Assembly (NCBI RefSeq): GCF_001969365.1
Contig: NZ_CP019314.1
Location: 14,900-78,899, forward strand
Length of the DNA stretch: 64,000 nt
Source: Tateyamaria omphalii
GTDB taxonomy: Bacteria > Pseudomonadota > Alphaproteobacteria > Rhodobacterales > Rhodobacteraceae
Reading direction: 5' to 3'
Every line of letters starts with the position of its first letter. Within the stretch, counting starts at the first letter, position 1. The translations under genes were made by a program, and so were the position numbers. Shown here in pieces: positions 15,468-24,830 of the stretch. A model generated the notes under the pieces. That model was not told the origin of the DNA, searched no databases, and worked only from the letters and a program-made list of their open reading frames with translations.

Positions 15468-17737
15468 GGATCTTTCCTTGGGTGTGTGGTGCGCAGAAGC
15501 GCATAGGCTGACAGGGCTGCGATGACCACCACTGCGACCTCGCCGAAGGTGTCGAGTGCGCGGAAGTCCACGAGGATGACGTTGACGATGTTGCGGCCAA
15601 AGGCTTCGGGCCAGCTTGTGACCTCGAAATATTCCGTCAGGCGCAGGTCGAGCGGGGTTTCAAGCACCGCCAGAAGGACAAGGGTCACCGATAGGCCGAT
15701 GGCCCCGGCCAGGATGGCATCGACGGGGCGCCTGTCGCGCCCGTTCTGGTCGAGCACCGGCAGACGCAGGAGGGCGACGGCCACGAGGACAACCACAAGC
15801 GTTTCCACCAGCAGTTGGGTGATTGCGACGTCTGGGGCGCTGAATACGATAAAGATCATGGCGACGCCAATGCCCACCACCCCGAGTGCCGCCATCGCAG
15901 CTATGCGCGAGCTTGTGATTGCCGTCAGCAGCGCGCCTGCGCTGATCAGCACCACGAGGGCGACATTCTGGAATGTGACGTCTGACAGGTCCGGCAGGGC
16001 AGGCATGGCCTGCCGCGCGATCATCGTGCCGCCAATGGCCACCAGCACCGTTGCGAAGGTTGCAAAGATGTAGCGCCGCAGGATGCCCGGCTGGATGATG
16101 CGGGTTTGCCAGGCGGCGAACCCCTTTAGCCCAGCGAGGAACGTGTCCCAGCCGTTGTCGAATTGCGGGGAAGCGTCCACCAGCCGCCCGAGTGCGGGGC
16201 GCAAGCGTTTGTGGCCGAGATAGAGGGCAGCCCCCAGTGCCACCGTCGCGATGGACAGGATCAGCGGCATGTTCACGCCTGCCCAGAGTTGCAGTTCCTT
16301 GGCGTCTTCCATGGACCCCAGCAGCGATTTGACGGTCGGGTCGACCAGGGACGTTTGCAACAGGTCCGGGTAGACGCCGAAAAGCGCGCCCAGGACGGCG
16401 AGGATCACGGGCCCTGCCAGCATGGGCCACGGCGCTTCGTGGGGTTTGCGGGGCAGGGCGATGCCGGTGCGTTGCCAGAAAGGGCGCAGCGCAACGATCC
16501 CAGCCACCGCGAACATCAACGCGTTGGCCGTCAGCAGGGCGGCGGCGAAGATAAACGGTTCAGATCCGATGGCGAGGATACCCGCGTATTTCAGTTCCTT
16601 GCCGATGAAGCCGAGGAAGGGCGGGAAGCCTGCCATGGACAGCGCCGCGAGCCCGGCAGCGAAGGCTGTGACTGGCATGACCCGCCCGAGCCCGCCCAGC
16701 ACGTCCGCCTCGCGCGTGCCGGTGGCGTGGTCAATGCAGCCCACCACGAGGAAGAGGGACGCCTTGTAGAGCGAATGGACCACGAGGAAGGTTGCAAAGG
16801 CCGTCATGGCGTAGCCCGACGTTTGACCGAGAAACAGCGTGAGCGTGCCGAGTGCCATGAGCGTGGTGTAGGCAAGCGCCTGTTTCAGGTCTGTCTGCCG
16901 CAGGGCGAGGATGCTGGCGAAGACGGCGGTGAACGCCCCGGCGATCGTCAGTGTCCAGAACCACACATCCGTGCCCGACATGCCCGGATGGAGGCGCGCC
17001 ATCAGGTAGACCCCCGCCTTGACCATCGTGGCCGAGTGCAGGAAGGCCGAGACGGGTGTGGGCGCGGCCATCGCGTTCGGCAGCCAGAAGTGGAACGGAA
17101 ATTGCGCCGATTTGGTGAACGTGCCCGCCAGGATCAGGATGAGGATGGGCAGGTACATTTCATGCGCCTTGAGCGTGTCGGCCTGGGCCAGGATCACCGA
17201 CAGCTCGAAGCTGCCCATGGAAAAGCCCAGCAGGATGAAGCCCGCGAGCAGCGCCAGCGCGCCCGCGCCCGTCACAAAGAGGGCCTGGAGCGCCGAGCGC
17301 CGCCCTTTGGTCGTGTCGTGCCCGAACCCGATCAGCAGGTAGGAGGTGATTGTCGTCAGTTCCCAGAACACGAACAGCCCGATGAGGTTGTCAGCCAGCA
17401 CCAGCCCCAGCATCGCCAGCATGAAGCTGGTCAGAAACAGCGCAAAGCGGGTGAATTGCGGGTGCCCGGCGAGGTACGTGTTGGAATAGAGCAGCACCAG
17501 CGCCCCGATCCCCGAGATCAGGAGCGCGAAGGTGAGGCTGAGCCCGTCGACAAGGAACGACAGCGAAATGTTCAGCGACGGCACCCAGTCCCACACCAGC
17601 CGCAGGCTTTGGCCCTCGGCGATGGCAGGGGCGAGGCTGAGGAACCAGCCGAAAAGGAGGAGCGCGATCCCGACAGGGATCAGGCCGACAAGGCCGTTTC
17701 CCGTGGGGTTGGTCGCGGTGGCCGTGTCGTCGTTCAA
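15464..17737 (-). CDS. mnhA: Na+/H+ antiporter subunit A (MnhA/MrpA), NuoL-like
   Basis: The protein has 757 aa. The NuoL-like antiporter core (residues about 20-480) contains FWELTTITSYLLIGFGHDT and SAQFPFHFWLPNAMAAPTPV. The C-terminal part (about 570-750) carries the MbhD/MbhE-like helices, including VVGIGVAMIFIVFSAPDVAI. This is the full MrpA architecture, of normal length. It overlaps the universal stress gene upstream and mnhB downstream by four bases each. Confidence 0.94.
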   Translation of the reverse strand: MNDDTATATNPTGNGLVGLIPVGIALLLFGWFLSLAPAIAEGQSLRLVWDWVPSLNISLSFLVDGLSLTFALLISGIGALVLLYSNTYLAGHPQFTRFALFLTSFMLAMLGLVLADNLIGLFVFWELTTITSYLLIGFGHDTTKGRRSALQALFVTGAGALALLAGFILLGFSMGSFELSVILAQADTLKAHEMYLPILILILAGTFTKSAQFPFHFWLPNAMAAPTPVSAFLHSATMVKAGVYLMARLHPGMSGTDVWFWTLTIAGAFTAVFASILALRQTDLKQALAYTTLMALGTLTLFLGQTSGYAMTAFATFLVVHSLYKASLFLVVGCIDHATGTREADVLGGLGRVMPVTAFAAGLAALSMAGFPPFLGFIGKELKYAGILAIGSEPFIFAAALLTANALMFAVAGIVALRPFWQRTGIALPRKPHEAPWPMLAGPVILAVLGALFGVYPDLLQTSLVDPTVKSLLGSMEDAKELQLWAGVNMPLILSIATVALGAALYLGHKRLRPALGRLVDASPQFDNGWDTFLAGLKGFAAWQTRIIQPGILRRYIFATFATVLVAIGGTMIARQAMPALPDLSDVTFQNVALVVLISAGALLTAITSSRIAAMAALGVVGIGVAMIFIVFSAPDVAITQLLVETLVVVLVAVALLRLPVLDQNGRDRRPVDAILAGAIGLSVTLVLLAVLETPLDLRLTEYFEVTSWPEAFGRNIVNVILVDFRALDTFGEVAVVVIAALSAYALLRTTHPRKDP

Positions 17738-18699
17738 TTCTTTTCCAGTTCTTCAATCGTCACGGGTGAGGTAAAGCCTTCCGGCTTGACGGCAAGGACG
17801 GAGCAGGTGACGCGGCTGAGGATTGTGTCGGCGGTGTTGCCGATGAACATGCCCGACAGGCCGGTGCGCCCAAGCGTGCCCATGACCAGCGTGTCGATGT
17901 GCTGTTCATGGGTGTGCTGCGCGATGACGTCGGCGGCGACGCCCTTGACGTGCATGATCTGCATCCGGTCGGCAAACGCGGTATATTGATCCGTTAGAGC
18001 GGTCAGCCGGGCGTGGCTCTCCTGCTTGGTGGTGAGCAGGAGCGCTTCGACATCCTCGGGCGGGGTGTGGACGCGGCTTGAGCGCAAAAGGTGCTCTTCG
18101 TGGAGATACCAGGCGTTCAGCACGTCGAGCTTGGCGTCGTCCTGCACCGAAAGGGACGTGGCCAGCTGCATGACCTTGTGGTTGAGCGCGTTCCGGGTCT
18201 CATCGCTTGGGTCGGGATCGACGGCGGCCACGATGCGCTTGGCCTTTGGCTCGGCCTTGCTGTTGAGGATCCAGACGGGGCAGGGGCATTTGCGCAGAAG
18301 GTGCAGGTCTGGCCCGCCCAGCACATTCCATGTCGGCGTCTGGTCGGCTGCTTTGAGCACCAGGTCGTTGTCATATGTCAGCACATGTCGGATCACTTCG
18401 ATAAAGCCGACACCCTGGGCGAGCATGGTGGTCACGTCGGCGCCGTCCTGCCGAAGACCGGTGGCCACCTGTTCCAATTGGTCCTTGCGCGCCGCAATCA
18501 GTTCAGCCCCGACTTCGCGCCCCCGCTGCCCTGACAGCGTTGCCAGCATCCGCGCCATGTCGGATTGATCGGTTTCGGACACATCCAGCAGGGTCAAACG
18601 GGCGCCATTGGCCTTGGCCAGCCAGTGCGCGCGCGCAACGAGGGCGTCGGACACGCCTTCGGGGTTCGAGACAACGAGGATGTTCTTGAAACGCTTCAT
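17734..18699 (-). CDS. tandem universal stress protein (UspE-like), first gene of the Mrp operon
   Basis: The protein has 321 aa: two Usp domains (about 1-155 and 156-321). Only the second keeps the ATP-binding pattern G-2X-G-9X-G (GTLGRTGLSGMFIGNT). The start is ATG 18699 (MKRFKNILVV); upstream codons in this frame are unrelated. Its stop overlaps the mnhA start by four bases, so stress protein and antiporter are made together. It is divergent from the OxyR-like regulator at 18813. Linking a Usp to Na+/H+ antiport suggests stress-controlled ion homeostasis; this is inference. Confidence 0.9.
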   Translation of the reverse strand: MKRFKNILVVSNPEGVSDALVARAHWLAKANGARLTLLDVSETDQSDMARMLATLSGQRGREVGAELIAARKDQLEQVATGLRQDGADVTTMLAQGVGFIEVIRHVLTYDNDLVLKAADQTPTWNVLGGPDLHLLRKCPCPVWILNSKAEPKAKRIVAAVDPDPSDETRNALNHKVMQLATSLSVQDDAKLDVLNAWYLHEEHLLRSSRVHTPPEDVEALLLTTKQESHARLTALTDQYTAFADRMQIMHVKGVAADVIAQHTHEQHIDTLVMGTLGRTGLSGMFIGNTADTILSRVTCSVLAVKPEGFTSPVTIEELEKN

Positions 18700-18736
18700 G
18701 CCTAGGCCTTTCGGAGCAACAGACGCTGAGATGGGG

Positions 18737-18758
18737 ATCAAATTTGATTGATCAAATT
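18737..18758. promoter_or_regulatory. overlapping palindromes ATCAAATTTGAT and AATTTGAT-TG-ATCAAATT
   Basis: A perfect 12-bp palindrome (18737-18748) overlaps a perfect 8-bp inverted repeat with a 2-base spacer (18741-18758). Both lie 38-59 bases upstream of the stress protein start in the divergent promoter region. A regulator site is likely, but the regulator is not identified. Confidence 0.5.
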
Positions 18759-18777
18759 GAAAACTGGGAAGGAATTG

Positions 18778-18792
18778 ATAGATGTTATCTAT
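18778..18792. promoter_or_regulatory. OxyR-type half operator ATAG-N7-CTAT
   Basis: The sequence ATAGATGTTATCTAT fits the OxyR half-site ATAG-nTnnnAn-CTAT at every fixed base. A matching second half-site at the usual spacing is not evident on either side. It lies 20 bases upstream of the GTG of the OxyR-like gene, as expected for autoregulation. Confidence 0.65.
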
Positions 18793-18812
18793 CAGTCCGG
18801 CAGGAGAAGCCC

Positions 18813-19733
18813 GTGCCAACACTTCAGCAACTGCGTTATCTGGTGGCCGTGGCCGATGCGGCGCATTTCAGGCGCGCGGCAGAGGCCTGCCACGTCACAC
18901 AACCGACCCTGAGCGCGCAACTCAAGGAGTTGGAAAGCAAGCTGGGGTCTGTGTTGATCGAGCGCAGCCGCGGCGGGGTTGTCGTGACCCCCCTAGGTGA
19001 GCAGATCATCCAGCATGCCCGCACTGCGCTGCGCGAGGTTGAGGAAATCCGCACCCTTTCCGCTCTTCAAAGTGGGAGTTTGAACAGTACGATCAAAGTT
19101 GGTGTGGTCCAGTCCCTTGGGTCATACCTGTTGCCAATCCTGGTGCCGGATTTGCACAAGAGCCATCCGCAACTGAAGCTGTATGTGCGTGAGGGGTTGC
19201 CGAAGCATTTGCTTGAGGCCCTGGGGTCAGGGGCGCTCGACTTGCTGCTGTTTCCGCTGCCGACGCGCGAGGCGGAGTTTGAAACGCGGTCGCTGTTTCG
19301 CGAGCCCCTGTCCGTGGTGATGCCTTTTGACCACCCTTTTGCCCGCGAGGAGACCATTGCGCCCAGCATGTTGAAGGGTGAGACCATCATGGCGCTTGAG
19401 CGGGGCCATCGCCTGTATGACAAGGTCGAACGCATCTGCGAACAACACGGTGCGGTACTGTCCAGCGAGTATGAAGGCACGTCGCTGGACACGCTGCGCC
19501 AGATGGTTGCCATGGGAATGGGCCTGACGCTGTTGCCCGCCCTTTATGTCCGGTCGGAGGTCACGAGCCAGGAGCTGGTGCTGGCCCGTCCGTTTCGCGG
19601 CACGCCCCCGTCGCGCACCATTGGCATGGTCTGGCGCCGCAGCACGGCGCGCGAGGCAGAGTATCAGGATCTGGGCGACGAAATCAGCGAAATCCTCGCC
19701 CGTCGTGCGCGCGAGGTGATTGTCTTGGGCTAG
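18813..19733 (+). CDS. OxyR-like LysR-family regulator lacking the peroxidatic cysteine
   Basis: The protein has 306 aa. GTG 18813 was chosen because AGGAG lies six bases upstream and the helix-turn-helix domain starts right after it (LQQLRYLVAVADAAHFRRAA). The effector domain aligns with OxyR: ALERGHRLYDKVERIC at about 194-209 matches the ALEDGHCLRD...GFC stretch of the E. coli protein. The first redox cysteine (Cys199 there) is Arg200 here, while Cys209 matches Cys208. TSLDTLRQMVAMGMGLTLLPAL is also OxyR-like. It is divergent from the usp-mnh operon, with an OxyR-type site between them. Disulphide switching as in classical OxyR is not possible with these residues. Confidence 0.88.
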   Translation: MPTLQQLRYLVAVADAAHFRRAAEACHVTQPTLSAQLKELESKLGSVLIERSRGGVVVTPLGEQIIQHARTALREVEEIRTLSALQSGSLNSTIKVGVVQSLGSYLLPILVPDLHKSHPQLKLYVREGLPKHLLEALGSGALDLLLFPLPTREAEFETRSLFREPLSVVMPFDHPFAREETIAPSMLKGETIMALERGHRLYDKVERICEQHGAVLSSEYEGTSLDTLRQMVAMGMGLTLLPALYVRSEVTSQELVLARPFRGTPPSRTIGMVWRRSTAREAEYQDLGDEISEILARRAREVIVLG

Positions 19734-21844
19734 ACCGCGCTTTGACTGGTCCGCAACCCGCGCAAGGTAAGGAGCCCGGCGATGGCGATGCCCAGAAGGT
19801 CGGTGCGCCAGTCGCCCGAGATCATGCAGACGGCGCCCACCAGCAGGATAATGCGAATGAGCGGCCCTGCGGCGCCCATGAACCAGCCCTGCACCGCACC
19901 CGCCAGCATGTAAACGCCGATGAGGGCGGTGAGGAGGTTTTGGACACTGACGTACCAGGGCGCCTCCATCAGCAGGCCGGGGCTGTAGAAGAACATGAAG
20001 GGCACGATGAAGGCGGCGAGGCCCACTTTGAAGCTGGTGATGGATGTGCGCATCGGCTCGGACCCGGCGATGGCGGCACCCGCATAGGCGGCGAGGGCGA
20101 CGGGCGGGGTGATGGCCGACACGACGGCGAAGTAGAACACGAAGAAATGCGAGATGAGCGGGGTGATCCCGATTTCGATCAGGCCGGGGGCGACGACCGA
20201 GGCGGCCACAGCGTAGGCTGCGGTTGTGGGCATTCCCATGCCGAGGATGACCGAGATCATCATGGCGAAGCTGAGCGCCAGAAGTGTGCTTTGCTGTGCG
20301 AGGTCGAAGAGCAGGCTTGAGAACCGCGCGCCCACGCCGGTGAGAGAGATGACCCCCACGATCAGGCCCGCGCAGGCGCAGACGATGATGATTTGCAGCG
20401 ACATGCGCCCGCCGTTGCCGAGCGCCTCATAGATTTGTTTTGGCCCCATGCGGTAGGGCGTGAGCCAACTGACCACCGCGGCCGAGGCGATGGCGAGTGT
20501 GCCCGCGCGGATCACCGAATAGCCGCTGAAGAGCGCGCCGATCAGGATGACGATGGGCAGGAAAAGGTAGGCTTGTTTTGCCAGCTCGCCGAGTTTGGGC
20601 AACTCGTCCGCGCGCATGCCGCGCATGCCGGTCCGGCTCGCCTCGAAATCGACCATGAAGTAGATGGAGGCGAAATAGAGGATGGCGGGGATCAGCGCCG
20701 CGACCACCAGTTCAGTGTAGGGGATGCCGGTGATTTCCGCCATGATGAAGGCGCCCGCGCCCATGATGGGCGGCATGATCTGTCCGCCCGTCGATGCCGC
20801 CGCCTCGATTGCGGCGGCGGATTGGGGGCGGTAGCCTACTTTCTTCATCAGCGGGATCGTGAGTGAGCCGGTGGAGACAACGTTGCCTGCCGAGGTGCCG
20901 TTGATCATGCCCATGAGGCCCGAGGCCAGCACCGACACCTTGGCCGGGCCGCCCTTGGCCCGTCCGGCGGCGGCGAAGGAGAAGTTGACGAAGTAGTCGC
21001 CCACCTTGGAGCTTTGCAGGAAGGCGGCGAAGATGATGAACAGAATGATGTAGGTGGACGACACGGCGGTGGTTGGCCCCAGCACGCCATTGTCGGTGAA
21101 GACATAGGTGAAGAAGCGTTTGGGGTCGTAGCCGCGGTGTTCGAGGAAGCCCGGCATCCATGGGCCCGCAAAGGCGTAGGCGATGAAGACAAGTGCGATG
21201 ATGACGAGAGCCAGCCCCGCAAGGCGGCGGGTGAGTTCGGCGATCATGATGATGATGACAAAGGCCGCCCAGCCGTTGTTGGGATCGGCAAAGGGTGTGC
21301 CCGCCCGCAGGCGCAACGACAGGGTGTCGAGGCTGAACAGGATGAAGCCGCAGCTTGCCAGTGTCGCCACGATCAGGGCGATGTCGCCCAGCGGCAGTTG
21401 CCCCTTGCGCGCAGGATAGAGCCAGCCGGTGAGCATGGCGAGCAGGGTGCCCGCGCCAAGTGCAGGTCCGAAGGCTGTGAGCGTCCATGGGGGCGGGGCA
21501 GGGGTGCCCGGTTCATGGAACATCATCGCGGCGATGAGGGAGCCGAGGCCGATGGTGGTGCCCAGCAGGGCCACGCCGCCCATGATGTGTGAAACAGGGG
21601 TGTTGGGTCCGTCGGATGCGGGGCGCATGGACATGGCCGCACTGGTGCCGAAGCCCAGGATCAGCGCGCCCGCGATGTGCATGATGCGGAAGGTCCATGT
21701 CTCGAGCGGGGCGATGTTCAGCACGTAAAGGTGCCAGCCCGCATAGACCGCGCAAAGCAGGAAGCCCACGCGCGTCAGCAGGTCGGTGGCGACCGGCGTT
21801 TCGGGCTGTTCCAGCGGTGTGGGCCGTGTCGCTGTGTCCGTCAT
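19730..21844 (-). CDS. TRAP transporter fused permease (TAXI type)
   Basis: The protein has 704 aa and about 18 helices. The N-terminal part resembles the small (DctQ-like) subunit and the C-terminal part the large DctM permease (SGLMGMINGTSAGNVVSTGS, then ILGMGMPTTAAYAVAASV). This fused form pairs with TAXI binding proteins, and one is encoded directly upstream at 21928. Uptake is driven by Na+ or H+; substrates of TAXI systems are often dicarboxylates or amino acids, but this one is unknown. Start: ATG 21844 has GGGGGA eight bases upstream; ATG 21853 is an alternative. It converges with the LysR gene, overlapping by four bases. Confidence 0.92.
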   Translation of the reverse strand: MTDTATRPTPLEQPETPVATDLLTRVGFLLCAVYAGWHLYVLNIAPLETWTFRIMHIAGALILGFGTSAAMSMRPASDGPNTPVSHIMGGVALLGTTIGLGSLIAAMMFHEPGTPAPPPWTLTAFGPALGAGTLLAMLTGWLYPARKGQLPLGDIALIVATLASCGFILFSLDTLSLRLRAGTPFADPNNGWAAFVIIIMIAELTRRLAGLALVIIALVFIAYAFAGPWMPGFLEHRGYDPKRFFTYVFTDNGVLGPTTAVSSTYIILFIIFAAFLQSSKVGDYFVNFSFAAAGRAKGGPAKVSVLASGLMGMINGTSAGNVVSTGSLTIPLMKKVGYRPQSAAAIEAAASTGGQIMPPIMGAGAFIMAEITGIPYTELVVAALIPAILYFASIYFMVDFEASRTGMRGMRADELPKLGELAKQAYLFLPIVILIGALFSGYSVIRAGTLAIASAAVVSWLTPYRMGPKQIYEALGNGGRMSLQIIIVCACAGLIVGVISLTGVGARFSSLLFDLAQQSTLLALSFAMMISVILGMGMPTTAAYAVAASVVAPGLIEIGITPLISHFFVFYFAVVSAITPPVALAAYAGAAIAGSEPMRTSITSFKVGLAAFIVPFMFFYSPGLLMEAPWYVSVQNLLTALIGVYMLAGAVQGWFMGAAGPLIRIILLVGAVCMISGDWRTDLLGIAIAGLLTLRGLRTSQSAV

Positions 21845-21866
21845 GCGTTCCATCCCCCGGCTGCAT

Positions 21867-21899
21867 GAAAAGAGCACCCCGCCCGGAGGGGCAGGGTGC
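21867..21899 (-). terminator. GC-rich stem-loop between TRAP binding protein and permease
   Basis: On the minus strand GCACCCTGCCC pairs with GGGCGGGGTGC (21889-21899 with 21874-21884, one G-U pair, 4-base loop) and is followed by TCTTTT. It probably attenuates or protects the transcript so that more binding protein than permease is made. Confidence 0.75.
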
Positions 21900-21927
21900 C
21901 GTAGGAGCTTAGACCACGTCAGCGGAT

Positions 21928-22920
21928 TTAGTCAGCAAGTTCTGCCGGGATGTCGAAACCGTTATCGCGGAACCACTGTGCCGCGCCCGGGTGCCAGGGC
22001 AGGAAAGTGTTCTTGTCGAAGTTCTCGGGCAGGGTTTCGACCGCAGCCTTGTGGATTTCCAGCATCTTTGGATTGTTGCCCATGACCGTGTCGACGACTT
22101 CATAGACAAAGCTGTCGGGCAGATCAGCATGCGCGATGGCGAAGTTCCACATCGACACCGAAAGCTGATCCTCTTCCAGCGACGGGTAGGTGCCCGCAGG
22201 AATCGTGAATTCGGCCACGGGTTGCGCGTCGATAACCGCCGCCTGTTCCTCGGGCGTGAAGCCGAAATAGGTCACGTCGGTCTGTGCATCGAGCTGGCTG
22301 AAGGCAGGGTAGGGCAGGCCGCCCGCCCAGGTGTAGACGTCGATCAGCCCGTCCTGCAGCTGGCCGGCAAGGTCGGCGGCGCCGCCGTTCCGGAACTCGA
22401 CGTTTTTGCCCATGTCTTCGAGGATGCGCGGCCAGTAGGTGCCGGGTGTGCCGCCTGCAGGGCCAACGCCCACGACGGCGCCGTCGGGGATGTCGGCAAA
22501 GCTGGTGATGCCGGAGCTGGTCAGCGTGACGGCGTGAAAGCCCGTCTTGTACATGGGGAAGATCGCGCGGATCTGGTCGTGCTGCAGGCCTGGCGCCAGC
22601 GCGCTGTTGCCGTTCATTGCGTCAAAGGCTGGGCCCATTGTGACCATCGCCATATCCAGATCGCCGGTCTGCACCAGCGCTGCGTTCTGTACGGGGCCGC
22701 CGGTCACTTCGGTGCCGCCGGGAATGCCGAGCGCGTCCGCGACCATGTTGGCCCAGCCGGCGCCGTAGACGAAATAGGTGCCGCCCTGGCTTGCCGTGCC
22801 GACCGAGAAGCTGTCGGGCCAGTCGCTGCGGTCCTGCGCGCTGAGTGTCGTTGCGGCGAGCCCAATTGTGCTGGCCACTGCCGCGACCTGAACGGCCTTG
22901 AATGTGCGGGTGATGTTCAT
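21928..22920 (-). CDS. TAXI family TRAP transporter solute-binding protein
   Basis: The protein has 330 aa. A signal peptide (about residues 1-29, ending TLSAQ) is followed by the TAXI motif GTASQGGTYFVYGAGWANM and a two-lobe periplasmic binding fold. It delivers substrate to the fused permease at 19730-21844. A good GAGGAGG-type ribosome site precedes the start. The last residues (FDIPAELAD) show that it is full length. Confidence 0.93.
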   Translation of the reverse strand: MNITRTFKAVQVAAVASTIGLAATTLSAQDRSDWPDSFSVGTASQGGTYFVYGAGWANMVADALGIPGGTEVTGGPVQNAALVQTGDLDMAMVTMGPAFDAMNGNSALAPGLQHDQIRAIFPMYKTGFHAVTLTSSGITSFADIPDGAVVGVGPAGGTPGTYWPRILEDMGKNVEFRNGGAADLAGQLQDGLIDVYTWAGGLPYPAFSQLDAQTDVTYFGFTPEEQAAVIDAQPVAEFTIPAGTYPSLEEDQLSVSMWNFAIAHADLPDSFVYEVVDTVMGNNPKMLEIHKAAVETLPENFDKNTFLPWHPGAAQWFRDNGFDIPAELAD

Positions 22921-23121
22921 GATCTCCTCCTCCTGTCAGATGTGCGCGCTGTTTTCAGCGGCATTTGTAACTGAACACCTCGTACGTAGGGTGACGTATG
23001 GTAACGAAAAGGCGCAAGCCTGCGGATCAGCCGATCCTCGCCCAGACATGTCGGTATCCCTTTGGTTTCGTTGGCTACACTTTTTCTTGAAGGTGTCGTG
23101 AAGATCGCGCGCGGGGTCTGA

Positions 23122-24696
23122 TCAAAGCGAAAGCCGCCGCTGAACGCCGATCTGATCAAGGAACATGTCATCGTGGCTGACGATCAGAATGGCGCCGTCA
23201 AAGACGCGCAACGCAGCCTCGAGCGTCTCGACCGCTTCGATGTCCAGGTGGTTGTTGGGTTCGTCCAGAAGAAGGAGCTGGGGCGGTTGGCTGTGGCCGA
23301 GGGTGCAGGCCAGACCTGCGCGCAGGCGTTGTCCGCCGCTGAGCGTGCCGACCTGCTGCAAGGCATCCTCGCCCCGGAACAGAAAGCGGGCGAGCACCGC
23401 GCGCCGGTCGTTTTCGCTGGCTTTTGGATCGAGGCGGGCGAGGGCGTCGCGCACGGTTTCGTTCGGGTCGAGCAGGCTCATGTCCTGATCCAGAAGCGCA
23501 GCGGGGACGTGCAGCCGAACCGACCCGGACACAACGGGAAGGTCGCCGTGGATGCAGGCCAGCAGCGTGGATTTGCCGGACCCGTTCGGTCCGACAATCG
23601 CGATGCGTTCTGGCCCTCGGAGCGTGAGGGAGATGTAGCGCAGTATAGGGGCATCAGATGCGTAGCCGAATGTCAGCCTGTCGACTTGCAGCACATCGCG
23701 CCCCTTGGCGAGGCCGGATGCTGGAATGTCCATGACCATGGGTTCGAGAACCTCCACCGACTTGCGGGCGGTTTCCAGCGCCGTTTCCGCGTCTTCCACC
23801 TGGCGATTGCGTAGACGGGCTGCCGCGCTGCCTGACCCTTCGCTGCGCTCCTTGGCGGCATCTAGCACGAGTTTTGACTGGCTGCCGGACGCCCGCAACT
23901 GTCGTCCTTGCCGGTCTGTGCGCACCTTGCGTTCGGCGGCGCGGCGGGCGCGCGCCTCTGTTTCGGTTACGGAGCGGGTGGCGCGGGCAAGGTCCTGTTG
24001 CGCTGATGCCAGTTCTGCAGATTTCATCTCGCGGTAGGCGGTGTAGTTCCCGCCATAGGTGCGCGCGCCGAGTGTGGTCAATTCGACAATGGCATCCATC
24101 CCGGCCAGCAATGTGCGGTCGTGGCTGGCGATGATGGCGCAGCCGGTCCATGCGCGCAATGCGTCGATGACATACGTGCGCCCGGCCCGATCCAAGTGGT
24201 TTGTCGGCTCGTCCAGCAGCAAGACATCGGGGTGTTGAAACATGAGTGCGGCAAGACCCGCGCGTGTGCGCTGTCCCCCGGACAGTGCGCCGAGGGGTGT
24301 ATTGATCGGCAGGTCGAGACCGCTTGAGGTGAGGGCCGTTTCCAGCCGCGCCACAAGCGTCCAGTCCGCGTTGGCAAGATCGTCTGCGGTGGCTGTGCCT
24401 TGGTCCGCGCGGTTGAGAATGGCCAGATCGTCTCGGACCTCGAACAGATCTGCCAATGTGTCCTCTGGGCGGTGTTCGGGGGTCTGGCGCAGAAATCCGA
24501 CGGCTGGCGGCCGCGTGATGGTTCCCGAAGAGGGGGCAAGTTCGCCTGCGATCAGACGCAGAAGCGTGGACTTTCCCGTGCCGTTGCGTCCGACAAGGCC
24601 GGTGCGTCCCGGTCCGAATGTCAGGTTGAGTTCGGTGAAAAGGGGGCTGTTGTCGGGCGCGTTCCAGCCGAGGCTGGCACAAATGATGGATGACAT
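23122..24696 (-). CDS. ABC-F family ATPase (ribosome-associated or antibiotic-protection type)
   Basis: The protein has 524 aa, with two ABC domains and no membrane part: Walker A GRNGTGKST (about 36-44) and GPNGSGKST (about 369-377), signatures LSGGQRTRAG and LSGGQRLRAG, and Walker B LLLDEPTNHLD and LLLDEPNNHLD. A charged linker (about 225-320, rich in Arg/Glu) joins them. ABC-F proteins work on the ribosome in translation control or antibiotic protection. The subgroup cannot be told from the sequence alone. It stands alone between the TRAP system and the cupredoxin gene. Confidence 0.92.
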   Translation of the reverse strand: MSSIICASLGWNAPDNSPLFTELNLTFGPGRTGLVGRNGTGKSTLLRLIAGELAPSSGTITRPPAVGFLRQTPEHRPEDTLADLFEVRDDLAILNRADQGTATADDLANADWTLVARLETALTSSGLDLPINTPLGALSGGQRTRAGLAALMFQHPDVLLLDEPTNHLDRAGRTYVIDALRAWTGCAIIASHDRTLLAGMDAIVELTTLGARTYGGNYTAYREMKSAELASAQQDLARATRSVTETEARARRAAERKVRTDRQGRQLRASGSQSKLVLDAAKERSEGSGSAAARLRNRQVEDAETALETARKSVEVLEPMVMDIPASGLAKGRDVLQVDRLTFGYASDAPILRYISLTLRGPERIAIVGPNGSGKSTLLACIHGDLPVVSGSVRLHVPAALLDQDMSLLDPNETVRDALARLDPKASENDRRAVLARFLFRGEDALQQVGTLSGGQRLRAGLACTLGHSQPPQLLLLDEPNNHLDIEAVETLEAALRVFDGAILIVSHDDMFLDQIGVQRRLSL

Positions 24697-24830
24697 GGTG
24701 GAATGCTCGCTGCAGGGGAACCGGGGCGGTTGATCAGGTCGTGCGCGTGCAATCCATGTGCTTGGTCCTGTACTGGTCAGATATATTGGAAATAGGGGCC
24801 GGTGCGGCCTGTCACAAGTTGTGTAATGAC

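Noticed and set aside
16163-17989. 608-codon open frame antisense to mnhA
   Set aside because: Its composition is dominated by Glu, Arg, His and Gln, typical of the complement of a GC-rich membrane-protein gene. It has no domain, and mnhA is certain.
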